From Astrothelium macrocarpum (taxonomy: Eukaryota > Ascomycota > Dothideomycetes > Trypetheliales > Trypetheliaceae), in NCBI GenBank assembly GCA_021030915.1, contig JAGEMR010000018.1, forward strand, positions 124,001 to 188,000: 64,000 bases of DNA. The letters run 5' to 3'. This document shows, one piece after another, positions 46,068-57,546 of the stretch. The first letter of the stretch is position 1. Each line of letters opens with the position of its first letter. The translations under genes were made by a program, and so were the position numbers. Below the pieces are notes generated by a model. That model had not been told where the DNA came from. It saw only the letters and a program-made list of their open reading frames with translations, and did no database searches.

Positions 46068-47421
46068 ATGCCTCACTCGCGCAATACCTCCTCCGCCGAT
46101 GCACCGAAAGGCCCTCATTCAGTCAGCTTAAAAGTCCTAAGGTAACATCCTCAGCCCTTTACACCTTGCCCTCTAGGCCAACAGAGTCGGGAAAAAAAAA
46201 CGCTTTGCTAAAACTTGACATCAGACTCTCAAAACCTTCCCTAGCAAACCAGTTTCCACTTCCTCCCAACTCCAGCAATCCCAATGGCAAATCTTCACCC
46301 TCCTCAACCCCCCAAGTCCCCCCTCAAGCCGCTCTAGCCTACCCTTCCGCCCCTCACGACACCTTCGCCATCTCCCCCCTCCTCACCCTCCCCCCCAGCT
46401 TCGGCCCCGCCTACATTGGCGAAACCTTCTCCTGCACGCTCTGCGCGAACAACGAAATCGACAATGCGCCCTCCGCCCCACCACCCCCACCCGCCAAGGG
46501 CGCGGCCTCACGCTCGCGCTCCGCATCCGTCTCCACCGTCGGCTCCGCGGGCTACGTCGACGGCCGACGTAAGATCATCACGGCCGTGCAGCTGGCCGCC
46601 GACATGCAGACGCCGACGCACCCGGCCGGCGTGCCGCTCGAGCTGGACGCCGCGCCCGCGTACATGCGCGGCAGCAGTCGGTTGTCGGCGGACGAGGCGC
46701 GCGCGGGCGACCCTGCGAAGAACGAGGGTATTGAGTTGGCGCCTGGGGCGAGCGTGCAGCGGATCGTGAGGTTTGAGCTGAGGGAGGAGGGGAATCATGT
46801 GTTGGCTGTGACGGTCACGTATACGGAGACGGTGGCGGGGGCGGGTGCGGTTGGCGAGGAGCAGAGTGTGGGGGGGTTGGTTCCTGCTGCGGCGGCGACC
46901 GCGGCGGGCCAGAGTCGGGTGAGGACGTTTAGGAAGTTGTATCAGTTTGTGGCGCAGCCGTTGGTGGGGATTAGGACGAAGGCCGGTGGGTTGAAAGATG
47001 GGTGGGTGTTGGAGGCGCAGTTGGAGAATATGGGGGAAGGGGCTCTGAGCTTAGAGGTGAGTTTCGATTGTTTGTTCAAGGCCATATTAAAGCTTCACAT
47101 ATATGTGACTTCGACTTGGATTTGTGGAAAGAGATACCACTGACATCCACCCAGGGAGCAAAGTTTATTCCGAAGCCGCCCTTTAGAGCACATTCCCTGA
47201 ACTGGGACACTCTCATCCCGGATCCACTTGCGAACAATCCAGTCTTGAAGCCTCATGACATCATACAGATTATGTTCTGGCTCGATCAGAATGGAAATGA
47301 AGACCCTGAAGTAAGTGCCGATGGGCGGCCGATTCTTGGCCAGCTATCGATTCATTGGAGGAGTACAATGGGAGATAAGGGCACGCTTATGACTGGATTC
47401 TTGAGTGGCAAGAAGAAGTGA
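46068..47421 (+). CDS. TRAPPC13 (DUF974)-like trafficking protein
   Basis: Predicted subunit or partner of the TRAPP membrane-trafficking complex, 390 aa. Three exons join in phase: 46068-46141, 46225-47056 and 47155-47421. The start MPHSRNTSSADAPKGPHSVSLKVLRLSKPSL, the block LTLPPSFGPAYIGETFSCTL, LYQFVAQPLVGIRTKAG and the final FIPKPPFRAHSLNWD are typical of the family. Residues between about 80 and 150 hold a low-complexity insert. Bases 46260-46950 are markedly GC-rich with GC-ending codons, in sharp contrast to the AT-rich element ending about 100 bp upstream of the start. The promoter must therefore lie close to or inside that element's right end. Confidence 0.88.
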
Positions 47422-49423
47422 TACAAAGCTCATATGAAACTCAGCTGGCTCCGGTTGGCAGACAGACTTACTTTGTATTGCATGGAAGATCCTGGAAGCT
47501 TTCGAAGATTGAATATCATAGAATTTCTCGCAAGCGGATCAGACTAAAAACACTACTAGGGTTGAACATTTCATGGCAGTGAAGGGTACCAATTTTACCT
47601 TAGGGTCTGAACACGAGAAAGACCAGGGGAGCGACTCAAGAATGTTGAAGTGAATCGTCCTTCATATAAATCGCGCGCGCAGACATATTGAAGAGAAAAG
47701 GAACAGCAGAAGGGAAACAACCCATCGTCTCAGAGATTTCGGATTCTGGTTTTGCGGGCTCCATGAAGAATCTGGATCTATTACCTTGGGGGTTCGACCA
47801 ACATAGCAAAATATCGACTGGCTGGGGAAAATCAAATTGACACCATGAAGGACTGGTCCCTATCATTACGAAATTGCGGCGGAGAATCGCCTGTCGATCA
47901 TCATGGATTTTGGCCATATCGAATGTTCAACGCTGGGCACCTTTTCGACTACAAGACGCCTGGGGACGTATTAATTTAGCTGTCAAACTTCTGTGAGCTG
48001 CTGTCTCATGGAGAAGAGAACGGCGACGATTGATGTGGTTGGGCTCTCACACGTCTGCATACGCTGGAATAGGTACAAGACTCAACTGAAGCTCAAGCTT
48101 ACGTCTGCAAGAGGCATCTGCCTATGCCACTTCGATTCCTAGAAATTAATTGTGGAAGGCAAAGCACTTTTTCGACGGATCAGGCCTTGATTCGATGTAA
48201 CATTTCAATATCCTCAGAACTTCCTGATATATTCATTTGCCTCGTGCACACTGCCGTTTTGGGCAACCAATGAAGTAAAAGCCCTCTTTGGACTATGCTT
48301 GATAAGTTATGCAACCTCCGCAATGACACCGGCGGATATCAGAATCCCGTTCCCGTAGGATAGACGCAGAAGGCCCCCAAATATCAGTTGGATGCCTTGA
48401 TGCTAAGAGACATGCCAAGAAACGGGCCGTGACTTCCGTTGCCCGTGTCGATACCAAGGTGCATTCAGAAAGTTCCTGCTCACGCATGAAAAGCGCCGAG
48501 TCATTAGGGTTCGCTCTGTCAGTTCATTTAGTCTGATTTTATAAGAGCTCTAACCTGCTGTCAGACTTTCCCACTAACATTTATTCGAACGCAGAACGGT
48601 TTGGGACATGCCTCGAATTGATTGGTGTAGCATGATTGTTGGACAAATTTTACTCTATTTAATATAGTTAGTTGTTAGTGGTGTTAGTGTGAGCAGCAAT
48701 TTCTGAACGCATCTCCGCAGAACGGCTCCTTTACTTTTTAATGCAGGTCTCTACCTTTGCGCATCATGCAGAGGGACGCCCGACACGCCTCTTCGTATTG
48801 CCCGTCAGCCTAAGGATATAGGCTTTGCAAACAGGAGCCGAAGCTCTTGATTTCGCGCGGGGCACTCCTGGAATGACTCAGGAGGATTTCGGAAAGTTGG
48901 CGAAGTCGAAATTTGCGGTATAACTAAGGTATCTTTGACTAATGACTAGCAGACCATCATGATTGGCCGGCTCGTACCTACCAGTTGGGATTAAGCACAA
49001 ATATGCGATCCTCCCAACCGAGAAAAGTTTTCTTGCATAGGACAGATAACGGTTCTCTGTGATCATCCTCGCAAGGAACCAATCATCACAGACATTGACG
49101 TCAGCAGAATGTGCTGTTGTGGAAAATCCGCTCAAAGCATTACCTTTATTACTACTCGCATTCGCTACAGGAAACAGGAAGCGAATGATTGAAGACCACG
49201 ATTGGCTCTAGTTCAATGGCCCTTAGTTTTGGGCAAGCTCGTGCGACGCTCACCAACCTTTACAGTAATCGAATGACGGGGTGTTGGAATGGAAATCATG
49301 AACGGAAAGAAGGCTTACTTCATGATCTCTGTAGCATTATGGATTGTAGTGGCAGCGTGCGCAGCGATCTTCTAACGGAACACTCCGTTTATTCCAGAGC
49401 ATTGCCTCCCAGATTTTTTGAAC
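47422..49423. other. 2-kb gene-free interval
   Basis: Space between the TRAPPC13-like gene and the 3' end of the carboxypeptidase gene. Only short open frames without domains. No repeats of the families described here were found. Confidence 0.45.
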
Positions 49424-51123
49424 CTAAAGCTCATCAATCCGTCCAAGCAGCCACTCAAGATGCCTCAGCGTTACTCTTGGCTGATACTCTGGCTGTTCAT
49501 GCCCAGATTGATACGTCTCGACCCACAATAGCCCCCTCTCGTAGTGTTGCTTACCTATTATGCCCTGCGGTCCTGCAAGTCCGTACTGTAGATCGGGAAT
49601 AGGGACAACAATGTCCTGGGCCGGCGGCGACTGGAAACCCAACTTCCCGTTCCAGGTCATGTTCTGAATCGAGAGCAGTGTGCCGTTCGTCAGCAGTAAG
49701 CCATCCCAGTCGCCATTGCCTACGATGACACGATTAGTTGCCTCAATGACCTGCGGCAGTACGTGCTGGATCGGATCGGGTGAGAGGTCGTTATTGCCTT
49801 CCGGACCAGCACCAATTCCGTTGCTGGAAAAGTTGCCAAGGAAGACATATTCCGAACTACACTCAGCCCACGAGACATTGGGTGCGTGCAGCGCCGCTTT
49901 CACATCGCTGCGGTTAAAGTAATAGGTCTGAGGTAGGCAGCTTAAACCACCGGGATTGGCCAAGACGTCCCCAAGCAGCGGGCAGTAGTCGACAATGTGG
50001 TAGATGTTGAAGCAAGGGTTGACCTCATTGGCCGCATCGGCATATATGTCAAATAAATCGCAGGTGGAATAGTTGTAATTCCCAATCTGAGGTTGGTTCC
50101 CGGGCGGTGGGAATTGTAGATATGTGTCGATAAAATTGGCATAGCCACAGCTTTGGTGCTGAGCCTCGAGCGAGTCTAGTGTTGACTGATTGAGGTTGAG
50201 GATGTCGTTGTTGGCAACTACGAATGGATACGTGGGGATCTCTTGTCCGACGACTTCGTAGGAGCCAATGCATGGGTCGTAGGTGATTGCACCGGAGAGA
50301 TTAAAATATTGTGTATCATTCTGGTCCAACATCTCAGCAGAAATGTACGGTACGTACCGCCCTGCATATCTGGAAAATGGAACCATTAGCCTCGCAAACC
50401 ACATCGTGTGTCAATGACGGTCTTACGATTCTCCCGTAACATAAATTTTGTAATTCTCAATACCAAAGAGCTTTTCCCAGTTCTTGAAAAATCCTACAAA
50501 ATCTTTCGAAATATCGACTTCATTGTGGGCCCTAATCTCGCCAACTGCAAAGCCGGCGCCGACGGGTTGATCAACCCACAGCAGATTTGTGATATTGGCC
50601 CAAGAATATGGATTCGAGGTTGGCTCGTAGGTTCCGGGTTGCCACAGAATTGGTCCGTTCTCTTGGAAAAATCCAATGAGAGAACTGCAACCCGGTCCAC
50701 CATTGAGCCAAATCGTGACTTCGTCGACAGGAGCTTCGATCGCAGGTTTGAAGATGAAGAACAATGTCCGACTTGGGTCGGACTCATCGATCGGAACCTA
50801 ATTGAGGGAACGCGTGATTAGCAGTCATTGCATGATCATAGGTGAAGAAAATCAAGGCATACTGATCCAGAATAAAATTCTCCAGTATCGAAGTTGACGT
50901 CTGGCCATTTCTCTATAAAGTATGGCGCTGTCTTATTATTGTAATATCGATAGTTTTCCGCCCGATATTGCACATGTTTCAGACTTGCCGCATGCTCCTC
51001 TGCTCGCCTTAGTCTTTCCTTTTGTTGTCTATGGAAATGGTTGAAGTCCTTTTTTCCGACACATGGGTTCACAAAAAGTGAACCGACCCACAGCAGCGGG
51101 ACGAGAAAGCTAATGCTCCACAT
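49424..51123 (-). CDS. secreted serine carboxypeptidase (peptidase family S10)
   Basis: Extracellular or vacuolar peptidase releasing C-terminal residues, 525 aa. Three exons close in phase: 51123-50863, 50797-50427 and 50369-49424. The ATG at 51123 begins a strong signal peptide (MWSISFLVPLLWVGSLF). Upstream sequence in this frame is open but has no ATG. The fold shows the oxyanion strand WLNGGPGCSS, the nucleophile GES with Ser211 (VTGESYAGRYVPY, split by an intron after the second base of the Ser codon), Asp431 in NGDWDG, and His501 in SGHEQPEYQP. Many N-glycosylation sequons are present. All catalytic residues are intact and the length is normal for secreted S10 enzymes of fungi. Confidence 0.92.
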
Positions 51124-51786
51124 TATGTACTTGAACCAGAAAGAAGGCTGGAAAGCACTATGGGTATCAGGCGCCTGGGGTCTTTCTTGGCCCACTGAGA
51201 GTCTCCGAAGTTCAGGAAATGAATGGGAGAGCCGACAGTCTATTTCTCTGTCCCATCGTAGGAGGCTGGCATTGTCGTCATTTTATCCATGACTGACGAT
51301 TGTACTGACGCTTTCCCGTGCCGGAAGGAGGATCAAAGCGTCCGGACCACAGGCTAAGAAGTGAAAGGTTCCACTGCTCTGCCAGAGCTCGTATCGACGC
51401 GCATATTAGGCAGCTTGTCAAGGTATGTCGTCCCGAATTAGGACGCAGGATGCTACGAGAGCAGGGAAAGAAAAGCGGGGGAAAAGATTTCTAACCGCCA
51501 GGAACCAATGGTCATCAGGGTAAACTAACAGCATCTAGATAAGAGAAATTAACGGAAATTTGAATCGCAGGATAATGTCTTTTTTAGTATTTTAGAAGTT
51601 TCGTTATGAAGACTACCGAGACCAAATGGCAAGTCAAAAGATCCAGTTAAAGCTCGGACAATGGATTAATCGGAAAGACGCGCTAAGACACGAGTTTTTA
51701 AAGTTCGGTTCAGACGTCAGTCCCCAAAAAGTTCCAACCAGCCCACTCCTTTGTTTTTTTGCTTATGAAAATGCAACAATCAAAAT

Positions 51787-51830
51787 GAAAAAGAAAGAAG
51801 AAAGAAGAAAGAAGAAAGAAGAGGCCAAAA
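51787..51830 (+). repeat. purine-rich simple repeat (GAA/GAAA)n
   Basis: A run made almost only of G and A with repeated AAGAAAG and AGAAGA units. It is non-coding and probably polymorphic. Confidence 0.6.
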
Positions 51831-52416
51831 AAGTGTTCGAAGGGTACTTGCATATACAAGTGGTGTTTTTATCCGTGTGATGAGCCAGAGATGTCCTTGT
51901 AACTGCGTTTATAGTATCCCAATTCTCACTCGTCTCTCCTGGCTTCAGATGCAGGCATCTTTGACAACATGTCGTCATGATGCAGCCAGCAGCAACAAAA
52001 CGCTGCTCCATTTTCTAGAAACGCTTCTCTTGACTTTGCACTTCTCCAACCCTATCTTTGTTAGGTTTAGTCTAGACTAGACCCCAGCGAACGGGCCGCA
52101 AGGCAGCCGATACCAAACGTCGGACATCGGCATCACGTCCTTCAGCCATTCCTTTAGCTGAACGGAATAGCGCCTTGGCGTTCAAGTTCGTCTACTTGGG
52201 ACACTGGTAGCAGTTCGTAATTCATCTCCTTATCAGCTTGCAGACCTGTCAATAGATTTTGAGATTGATGTCGAACTGGATCGGAACCGGAATTGAGCGC
52301 AACATTCATTGATTGTTTCAATAAAAACATGCACACACAGTCGAAGGAGGCAGGGCCCAACTGCCTTTTCCACTTCAAAGCCTGAGCGATGACTAGGTAA
52401 GGAAGCACGAGCAGTG

Positions 52417-52646
52417 CACTATGGGTTGCAATAAGAAGTGTCACTTGCGCCCGCGAGAGGTATGATCGCTGTACGCTTCGTTGACAGACCTTCAAAATAA
52501 CAAACGACAAAGTCCTTGGCATTGGTTCATAACGGATTATTCACGGATTCTGATTGCTTGCAGCGATATGCACTCCTGCCAACAGGACGTGCGGCGATTA
52601 TATCTTTCGCGGTCGCGATTGACATTTCTTGTTGTAACCACTGGCG
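52417..52646. mobile_element. MITE-like inverted-repeat element, copy 3
   Basis: About 230 bp. The left end is CACTATGGGTTGCAATAAGA and the right end is TTCTTGTTGTAACCACTGGC, imperfect inverted repeats over about 55 bp. It shares with the other copies the GCGGCGATTATATCTTTCGC and GGTCGCG motifs at the right end. No coding capacity. Confidence 0.6.
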
Positions 52647-53059
52647 AGTGGCTGTGCAGCCCTATGCCGTGCTTGAGTTGGCCCGAGTCAAACCTGAGTT
52701 GATCCTCGGCCGTCCTGAGCTGACCCTGAGGTCGCACAACCATGACCTCACTGCCACTAACAATTTTATTTGAGGGCCTACAATTGGTTCTCTCTACCAA
52801 CAAAAGGATTCAGTAGCGATCTCAGGTCTCGATATCTACATCCTGATTGTGTTCAAAGTCTAATTAGGAAAGTTGGAATTAGAAGGATTGATACGGATTT
52901 GTTCGACATTACTAGACATAATGATTCATCTATTGAAAAGAGCCGTAATCATCTAAGCGGATAGAACACTTCTCCATGCAGCAAGAACCTGTCTGTGCAC
53001 GTAGGACCTGTCCCATTCGAAGTGCCTTCCATCTCGATCAAGTCTTTCCTCATCTGCAT

Positions 53060-53644
53060 CTAGCAGTGGGTGCCCCTATTGGACATGCAGACCTCAATAC
53101 ACTTCTGGCTCGAGCCCACGGGAACATTGCCAAACTTGCCCGAAACACCGTTTGAGGTGCATGTCGAGACTAGAGTTGTAGCGTAACCAGCCAAGTCGCC
53201 CTTAGTGAGAGGGTTAACAGCAGTGCCCCACGAGACGCAGCAGTATTCATTGGTCTCGGCAGCGCCGCCCTCGTAGCAGATCTGGCGAGGAGACTGGGGG
53301 ATTGAGACCGTCGCATCACCGTTGAGCTCAGTGACGAGCGATTCGCAGATGTCGTTGCGTGCTGTGTGGTCGGTGGAGCATGTCGGTTGGTTGTTGGCCG
53401 AGCAAGAAGAAGAGCGTCGTCCAAAGTTGTGTGGTTCCGAGTGATTAGCGCCAGTTGGAAAACCCAAGTAGATTAGATGACCATGTGGATGACCATGTGT
53501 GCCATTTGAGCTTTGTGTAGCCGGCTCGCGCCAGAGTTCTACGAAACCGCTTCCCGTCGGATTACCGTTCACTGGTCCTCCGAAAGGAGAAGCCATGGAG
53601 CCAGCGGCGCAGGCAATCAAGAGGCTGAATGTTGTAGCGCGCAT
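53060..53644 (-). CDS. small secreted cysteine-rich protein with Kex2-type pro-site
   Basis: Single exon, 194 aa, from ATG 53644. A signal peptide (MRATTFSLLIACAAGSMAS) is followed by a His/Gly-containing pro-region. A dibasic site (FGRR, then SSS) probably marks Kex2 cleavage. The mature part of about 115 aa has ten Cys, enough for five disulfides, including YCCVSW and a terminal CIEVCMSNRGTHC. Similar Cys patterns occur in small secreted fungal proteins of unknown function. It could act as an effector or antimicrobial, but no activity can be assigned. The frame is intact. Confidence 0.82.
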   Translation of the reverse strand: MRATTFSLLIACAAGSMASPFGGPVNGNPTGSGFVELWREPATQSSNGTHGHPHGHLIYLGFPTGANHSEPHNFGRRSSSCSANNQPTCSTDHTARNDICESLVTELNGDATVSIPQSPRQICYEGGAAETNEYCCVSWGTAVNPLTKGDLAGYATTLVSTCTSNGVSGKFGNVPVGSSQKCIEVCMSNRGTHC

Positions 53645-54996
53645 TTTCGGAGTTTAAGTTAGTATCAACGATGTGTTCCTGTGAATAGTGAAGTTATGTG
53701 AATAATATGCTTTATTGCTGTGTTTGAATACTCATAGCGGTGACAATCCAAGTCTTTATATTCTTCAAGCCTTATGCTTTGAACTCACTCTTGCCTTCTG
53801 ATTTCTAGACTCTTGCGGTGATGTTGCGTCAAGGCCATCATCGGAAAGTGTAATAATGGCGATCTGTTTTGTTGGCCCCATTGCCACATCGCTTGCCTTA
53901 GGGACCGTCCCAGGGTTTCAGCTTCGCATTGCATTACAGATGCGATTCGTTCCTGCATCAAATACTGCTCTGTAAATCTCGCCTTTGCACCATTGCTGTA
54001 TCAATAATACAACAATCCGGTAGAATATGAAGATCGAAAGGTACGCAAGGCCAACATACCAACGGACTTCCGTCTTGGAGTATCAATTCGGAAGTTGTTT
54101 ACCTTGCATAACAGAGATAGCCGACGAGATCTATTAGCGAAACTAATCATAACTGGGGAAATGGCCATTGCTGTCGCCTGGCAGTCTTGAGCACGATGAG
54201 AGAAAAGCGAACTTTCGGAGGCAAGCCTAGAAAGTTGAACAAGTCAACACTGTGCTAACCTGAATTGGTGGGCTCAGGCGGGAGGCGAGCTGAGCTATGC
54301 AAAACCCATCCAATCACAACAGAGCTTCGGAATAATTTTCTCAGCAGTGTCATTCCCAGTGGTTCTGTCATCGCGTTACCTAATCCTGAGAAACGGAGCG
54401 TTATACGAGCAAAGACGGCCTTCTATCCGTCGGCAAACCGCTGATTGTGTTAGCTGTAAGACAAATCAGACCTGTTGTCTTCATGATGTGCAAGATGGCG
54501 AACGGCCTTGGACTTGGCCTAACGGACGATGGCGATCAACTTAGCGAACAGGAGCTCAGTGGTATACGTTCTGCTCCGTTGATAGGTGCATCTTGTTGCG
54601 ATCAACGCCTACACAGTAATCGACATAGTTCAAGACATTATTTAGGCTAGGACCTTAATAAAAAGGGGCCAAAATCCGGGCTCCCTACAGACAAATTGAG
54701 ATCCCGAAACCAAAGCTCATCAATGGCTTCGTGCATCAGCTGGCAGTTGCGACAACTCGCATTTTTAGGCCACAGTCGATGCTCTTAACATCGTCATTCG
54801 TACTAAGCCAGTAACGGATTCGTTTCTGGCCTTGTGTGAACATCATTATTTTGATGTTAATTTCACAGCCAGGATCCAAGACAGAATTTAATACGCAGAA
54901 GAGAAGTATGAATCGGTTTCAGGTAAAATGTAATGATGAAACAACAATTTGTCTTTTCTATTCAAAATTGTGTATCAATCCAGCCTCTTCACCAAT
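53645..54996. other. gene-free interval
   Basis: About 1.35 kb between a divergent pair: the Cys-rich secreted protein and the nuclease-like relic. It should contain the promoter of the first. No supported gene or known repeat. Confidence 0.4.
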
Positions 54997-55864
54997 ATGC
55001 GGGCTTCCTCCACGCTCGTCGTTTTAGCTACCTTCATTTATCTCGACTCATCTAACGCTATTCCGACTGATCCCTACTGAGTTACAGCCTCGCGCTGCAG
55101 GACCTCAAGCCAGTTCTATACCTGTAACTATCGATTGCGTGGGCGCAGTAGATGTATGCAATGAGAAATGTTTTTCCATCCTCCGCTTTAACGCGCCAAA
55201 TCCTGTTCAATATATACTCAGAAATGATATGCGAGGAAGCGACAACAATAGTGAGGCGGTTCTCAGATTAGCGTTGCGATCAAATGAACAGGCAAGAGAA
55301 GCTCGAGGTGTCCGAATTCCGGATGACGCGATGCAACAGCTTGGAACAAGTCCTGCGCAGACGATAATGAACCCTGCAGAAGGAGGCGAGGGTGAAAGCA
55401 TGATGCCTTCTCAGCCAAGAGACAAAAGCTGTAAGTCTTATTTCCATACCGGAAGGGGCCGTCCGCAAAGCCCAGAATAAACGTTGTTAAGTGGTCCACC
55501 AGCAATAGACATGTGACATTTCCACATGTGAAAAGATGAGAGCAAACTGACAATATTGAAAAAATATTAATTGGTTCGCATATGGGATGTCGGATTAGAT
55601 CTCGGAGAGTATCAAAGGGCTAATATTATTGCAAGACGTTCGCCAATTGCGGAGGACCGAACCCGTCGTATTGTGCTGCTTTGCAGAGTAAAACCCCGAA
55701 TACAGACCTTTCTTCACCGAAGAACAAAGATGACAGACGATCCATTCAGAATTGGCATGGCGAATTCCGGCGAATTGGGATCGGGGGGCGTCACTAATTG
55801 GCATATGATAAATTATGACTTAGGTGAAAGGTGGACTGGCCATAATTGGCCAGGCGGCTTGTGA
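54997..55864 (+). pseudogene. degenerate secreted NucA/NucB-like nuclease relic
   Basis: ATG 54997 opens a signal-peptide-like stretch (MRASSTLVVLATFIYLDSSNA) that ends at a TGA after 28 codons. One base out of frame the text continues as TIDCVGAVDVCNEKCFSIL, resembling the start of fungal NucA/NucB-type secreted DNases. A later CKSYFHTGRGRPQ sits where the family normally has CDEYPF. A third piece in another frame (PRIQTFLHRRTKMTDDPFRIGMANS) resembles the family's C-terminal part. Frame changes and loss of the acidic active-site motif suggest a dead gene. The family call rests on weak motif memory and needs a profile search. Confidence 0.4.
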
Positions 55865-57546
55865 AAGAGAGAGGAGCAGACAAATGAGGTGGTGCAAGAA
55901 GAACAGGAATAGCTTTTGTAGCATCAAGCTGGAATCTTTTAAGCTGAAAGGACGGATAGGAGCGAGAGTTCCCTACTAGGACTTTGATCTATTTAATTTT
56001 AGAGGTATCGTCCGTCGGTGTTGAAACATTTGCCAGCCAATGCTCTCTAAAATGATGAATCATAGCTTGTGAAATGATGGATGATTCAAGATGACTAGGG
56101 TTCAAACTGTGCAAGCGGAATACCTGTTCGTCTCAGTGAAGGAAAGGATTGCTGGATTGTGTGGGTGCTGTCTGCTCGAATGCTCACTTGGCCAGACGTT
56201 TCCAAACTCTCGCCACAAGAGTTTACTCTGCGAATTGATACTAACTTGAGTCTCAAGGACGATCGTTGGTTTGTACATGGTGGAAGGTCACCGTTTTCGA
56301 TGGAAGTCCAGTGATATCTATGTCAGCGGTCTGAGAATCCATCCAGGGTGCCCATGTCGTCTCATCCCCATAAAAGGCTAGCTTTTTGTAGAGCTTTAGT
56401 GTCAAAGGAACAGCTGTCCGTGAACAGCTATCTAAGCAGCTCTCTAAGAAGCTGTCTGAATAGCAGAGATAAAGTGATATTTGTACCGTAACAACTCTGG
56501 CGGGAAATGCGGCGTGTAAAATGGCCACAGTAGGATCAATGGCATTGCGCGGTTTCCTATGGTCTACGAAACAAATACAGTACGCCAAGGGGTCTTTTGT
56601 GTTCTTCAAAAAATACGCCATGTCGTGTAAGAGTGGTACCTAAGGTACGTCACGTAGCGGTCCAGTCATTACTAAGCGCAGCCACAGGCTCATTGAAAGC
56701 TGAGGCATCGATTTAGATCAGGGAACTGAGCACAACACATTACAAAACGTACCAAACTAGCGCATTTCCTTAGCACAAGTTCACAACACACTCACCATCC
56801 CAATTCCATCCCAACCTCAGTAGAGCAGATTCATGCGTGACATCATCATTTCGCTCTTCCATTCGCACAAGCTGAATTGCAAGGCTGTGCTGCGTTCGCC
56901 ACAGCACAACACACACGATACCTGAGTGACATAACGTACGCGTTAATCATTTAAGGCCCCACCTACGATACGTTACAGATATGTGTAATATCTTGTTTGC
57001 TTCTCAAGAAAAAAGCTGGATATTTCTACTTCTTGAAACCTGGCTTCTCTCATGCAAACGACATCCTTCTTAATTTCCTTCCATCTCAACATTTTCCAAC
57101 ATTCATCGCAAGGTGTCTAAAACTCACATCAACCATGTCGGATGCTATCGTTTTCATCACGTACGACATTAAGCAAAAAGGCTCTACTTTCTCAACACGA
57201 AGAGACTGCACCTCTGCTCATGCAATTCAATTAGCAATGGGCAGACTTCGCGCAAACGGCTGCCATGGAGGGAAGTGATGTCAAACCTTACCTCCTGATA
57301 TCTTCATACTCGCCGCAGGATACAGACTCACGAACGAACGATCCGGTCTCACCCATGAGAACTACGCTGGGCTCGGCCACATATCATCTCGGCCTAGAGT
57401 TTGCTAAAAACCATCTTGAGCTGTTTGGGCAATAATACCTATATCCTCAGTTTATTGCTTATAAACCAAATACCTCGCGAATACTTCGTCTTCATCGGAA
57501 AGCTACTGAATCAAATTTCCTACCTCCGGCGAAGAAGAAGTGCCAT
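55865..57546. other. mostly gene-free interval
   Basis: About 1.7 kb. The only candidate is a small gene at about 57135-57435. The remainder shows no domains or repeats I can identify. Confidence 0.4.
57135..57435 (+). CDS. possible small gene, unresolved splice
   Basis: ATG 57135 begins MSDAIVFITYDIKQKGST, in a frame that stops at 57278. A second frame, open from 57237 to a stop at 57435, reads protein-like (ADFAQTAAMEGSDVKPYLLIS and LGLEFAKNHLELFGQ). An acceptor-like AATTAG lies at 57236. I could not find a good donor that joins the two in phase, so this may be one small spliced gene, a frameshifted relic or chance. No family recognised. Confidence 0.25.

Larger units (their letters stand above)
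51124..53059. other. 1.9-kb interval with simple repeat and a MITE-like copy
   Basis: Carboxypeptidase promoter on the left, then a GAAAGAA-type simple repeat at about 51787-51830, then inverted-repeat element copy 3 at 52417-52646. No supported gene. Confidence 0.45.

Noticed and set aside
48660..48720. Segment TTAGTGGTGTTAGTGTGAGC with AGCAATTTCT, similar to the MITE end
   Set aside because: The match is short and no second inverted end was found, so it was not counted as a fifth copy.
49424..49580. Possible intron near the carboxypeptidase C-terminus (GTAAGC after GIIG)
   Set aside because: The frame is continuous through the catalytic His region and the only nearby AG would make a 19-nt intron.
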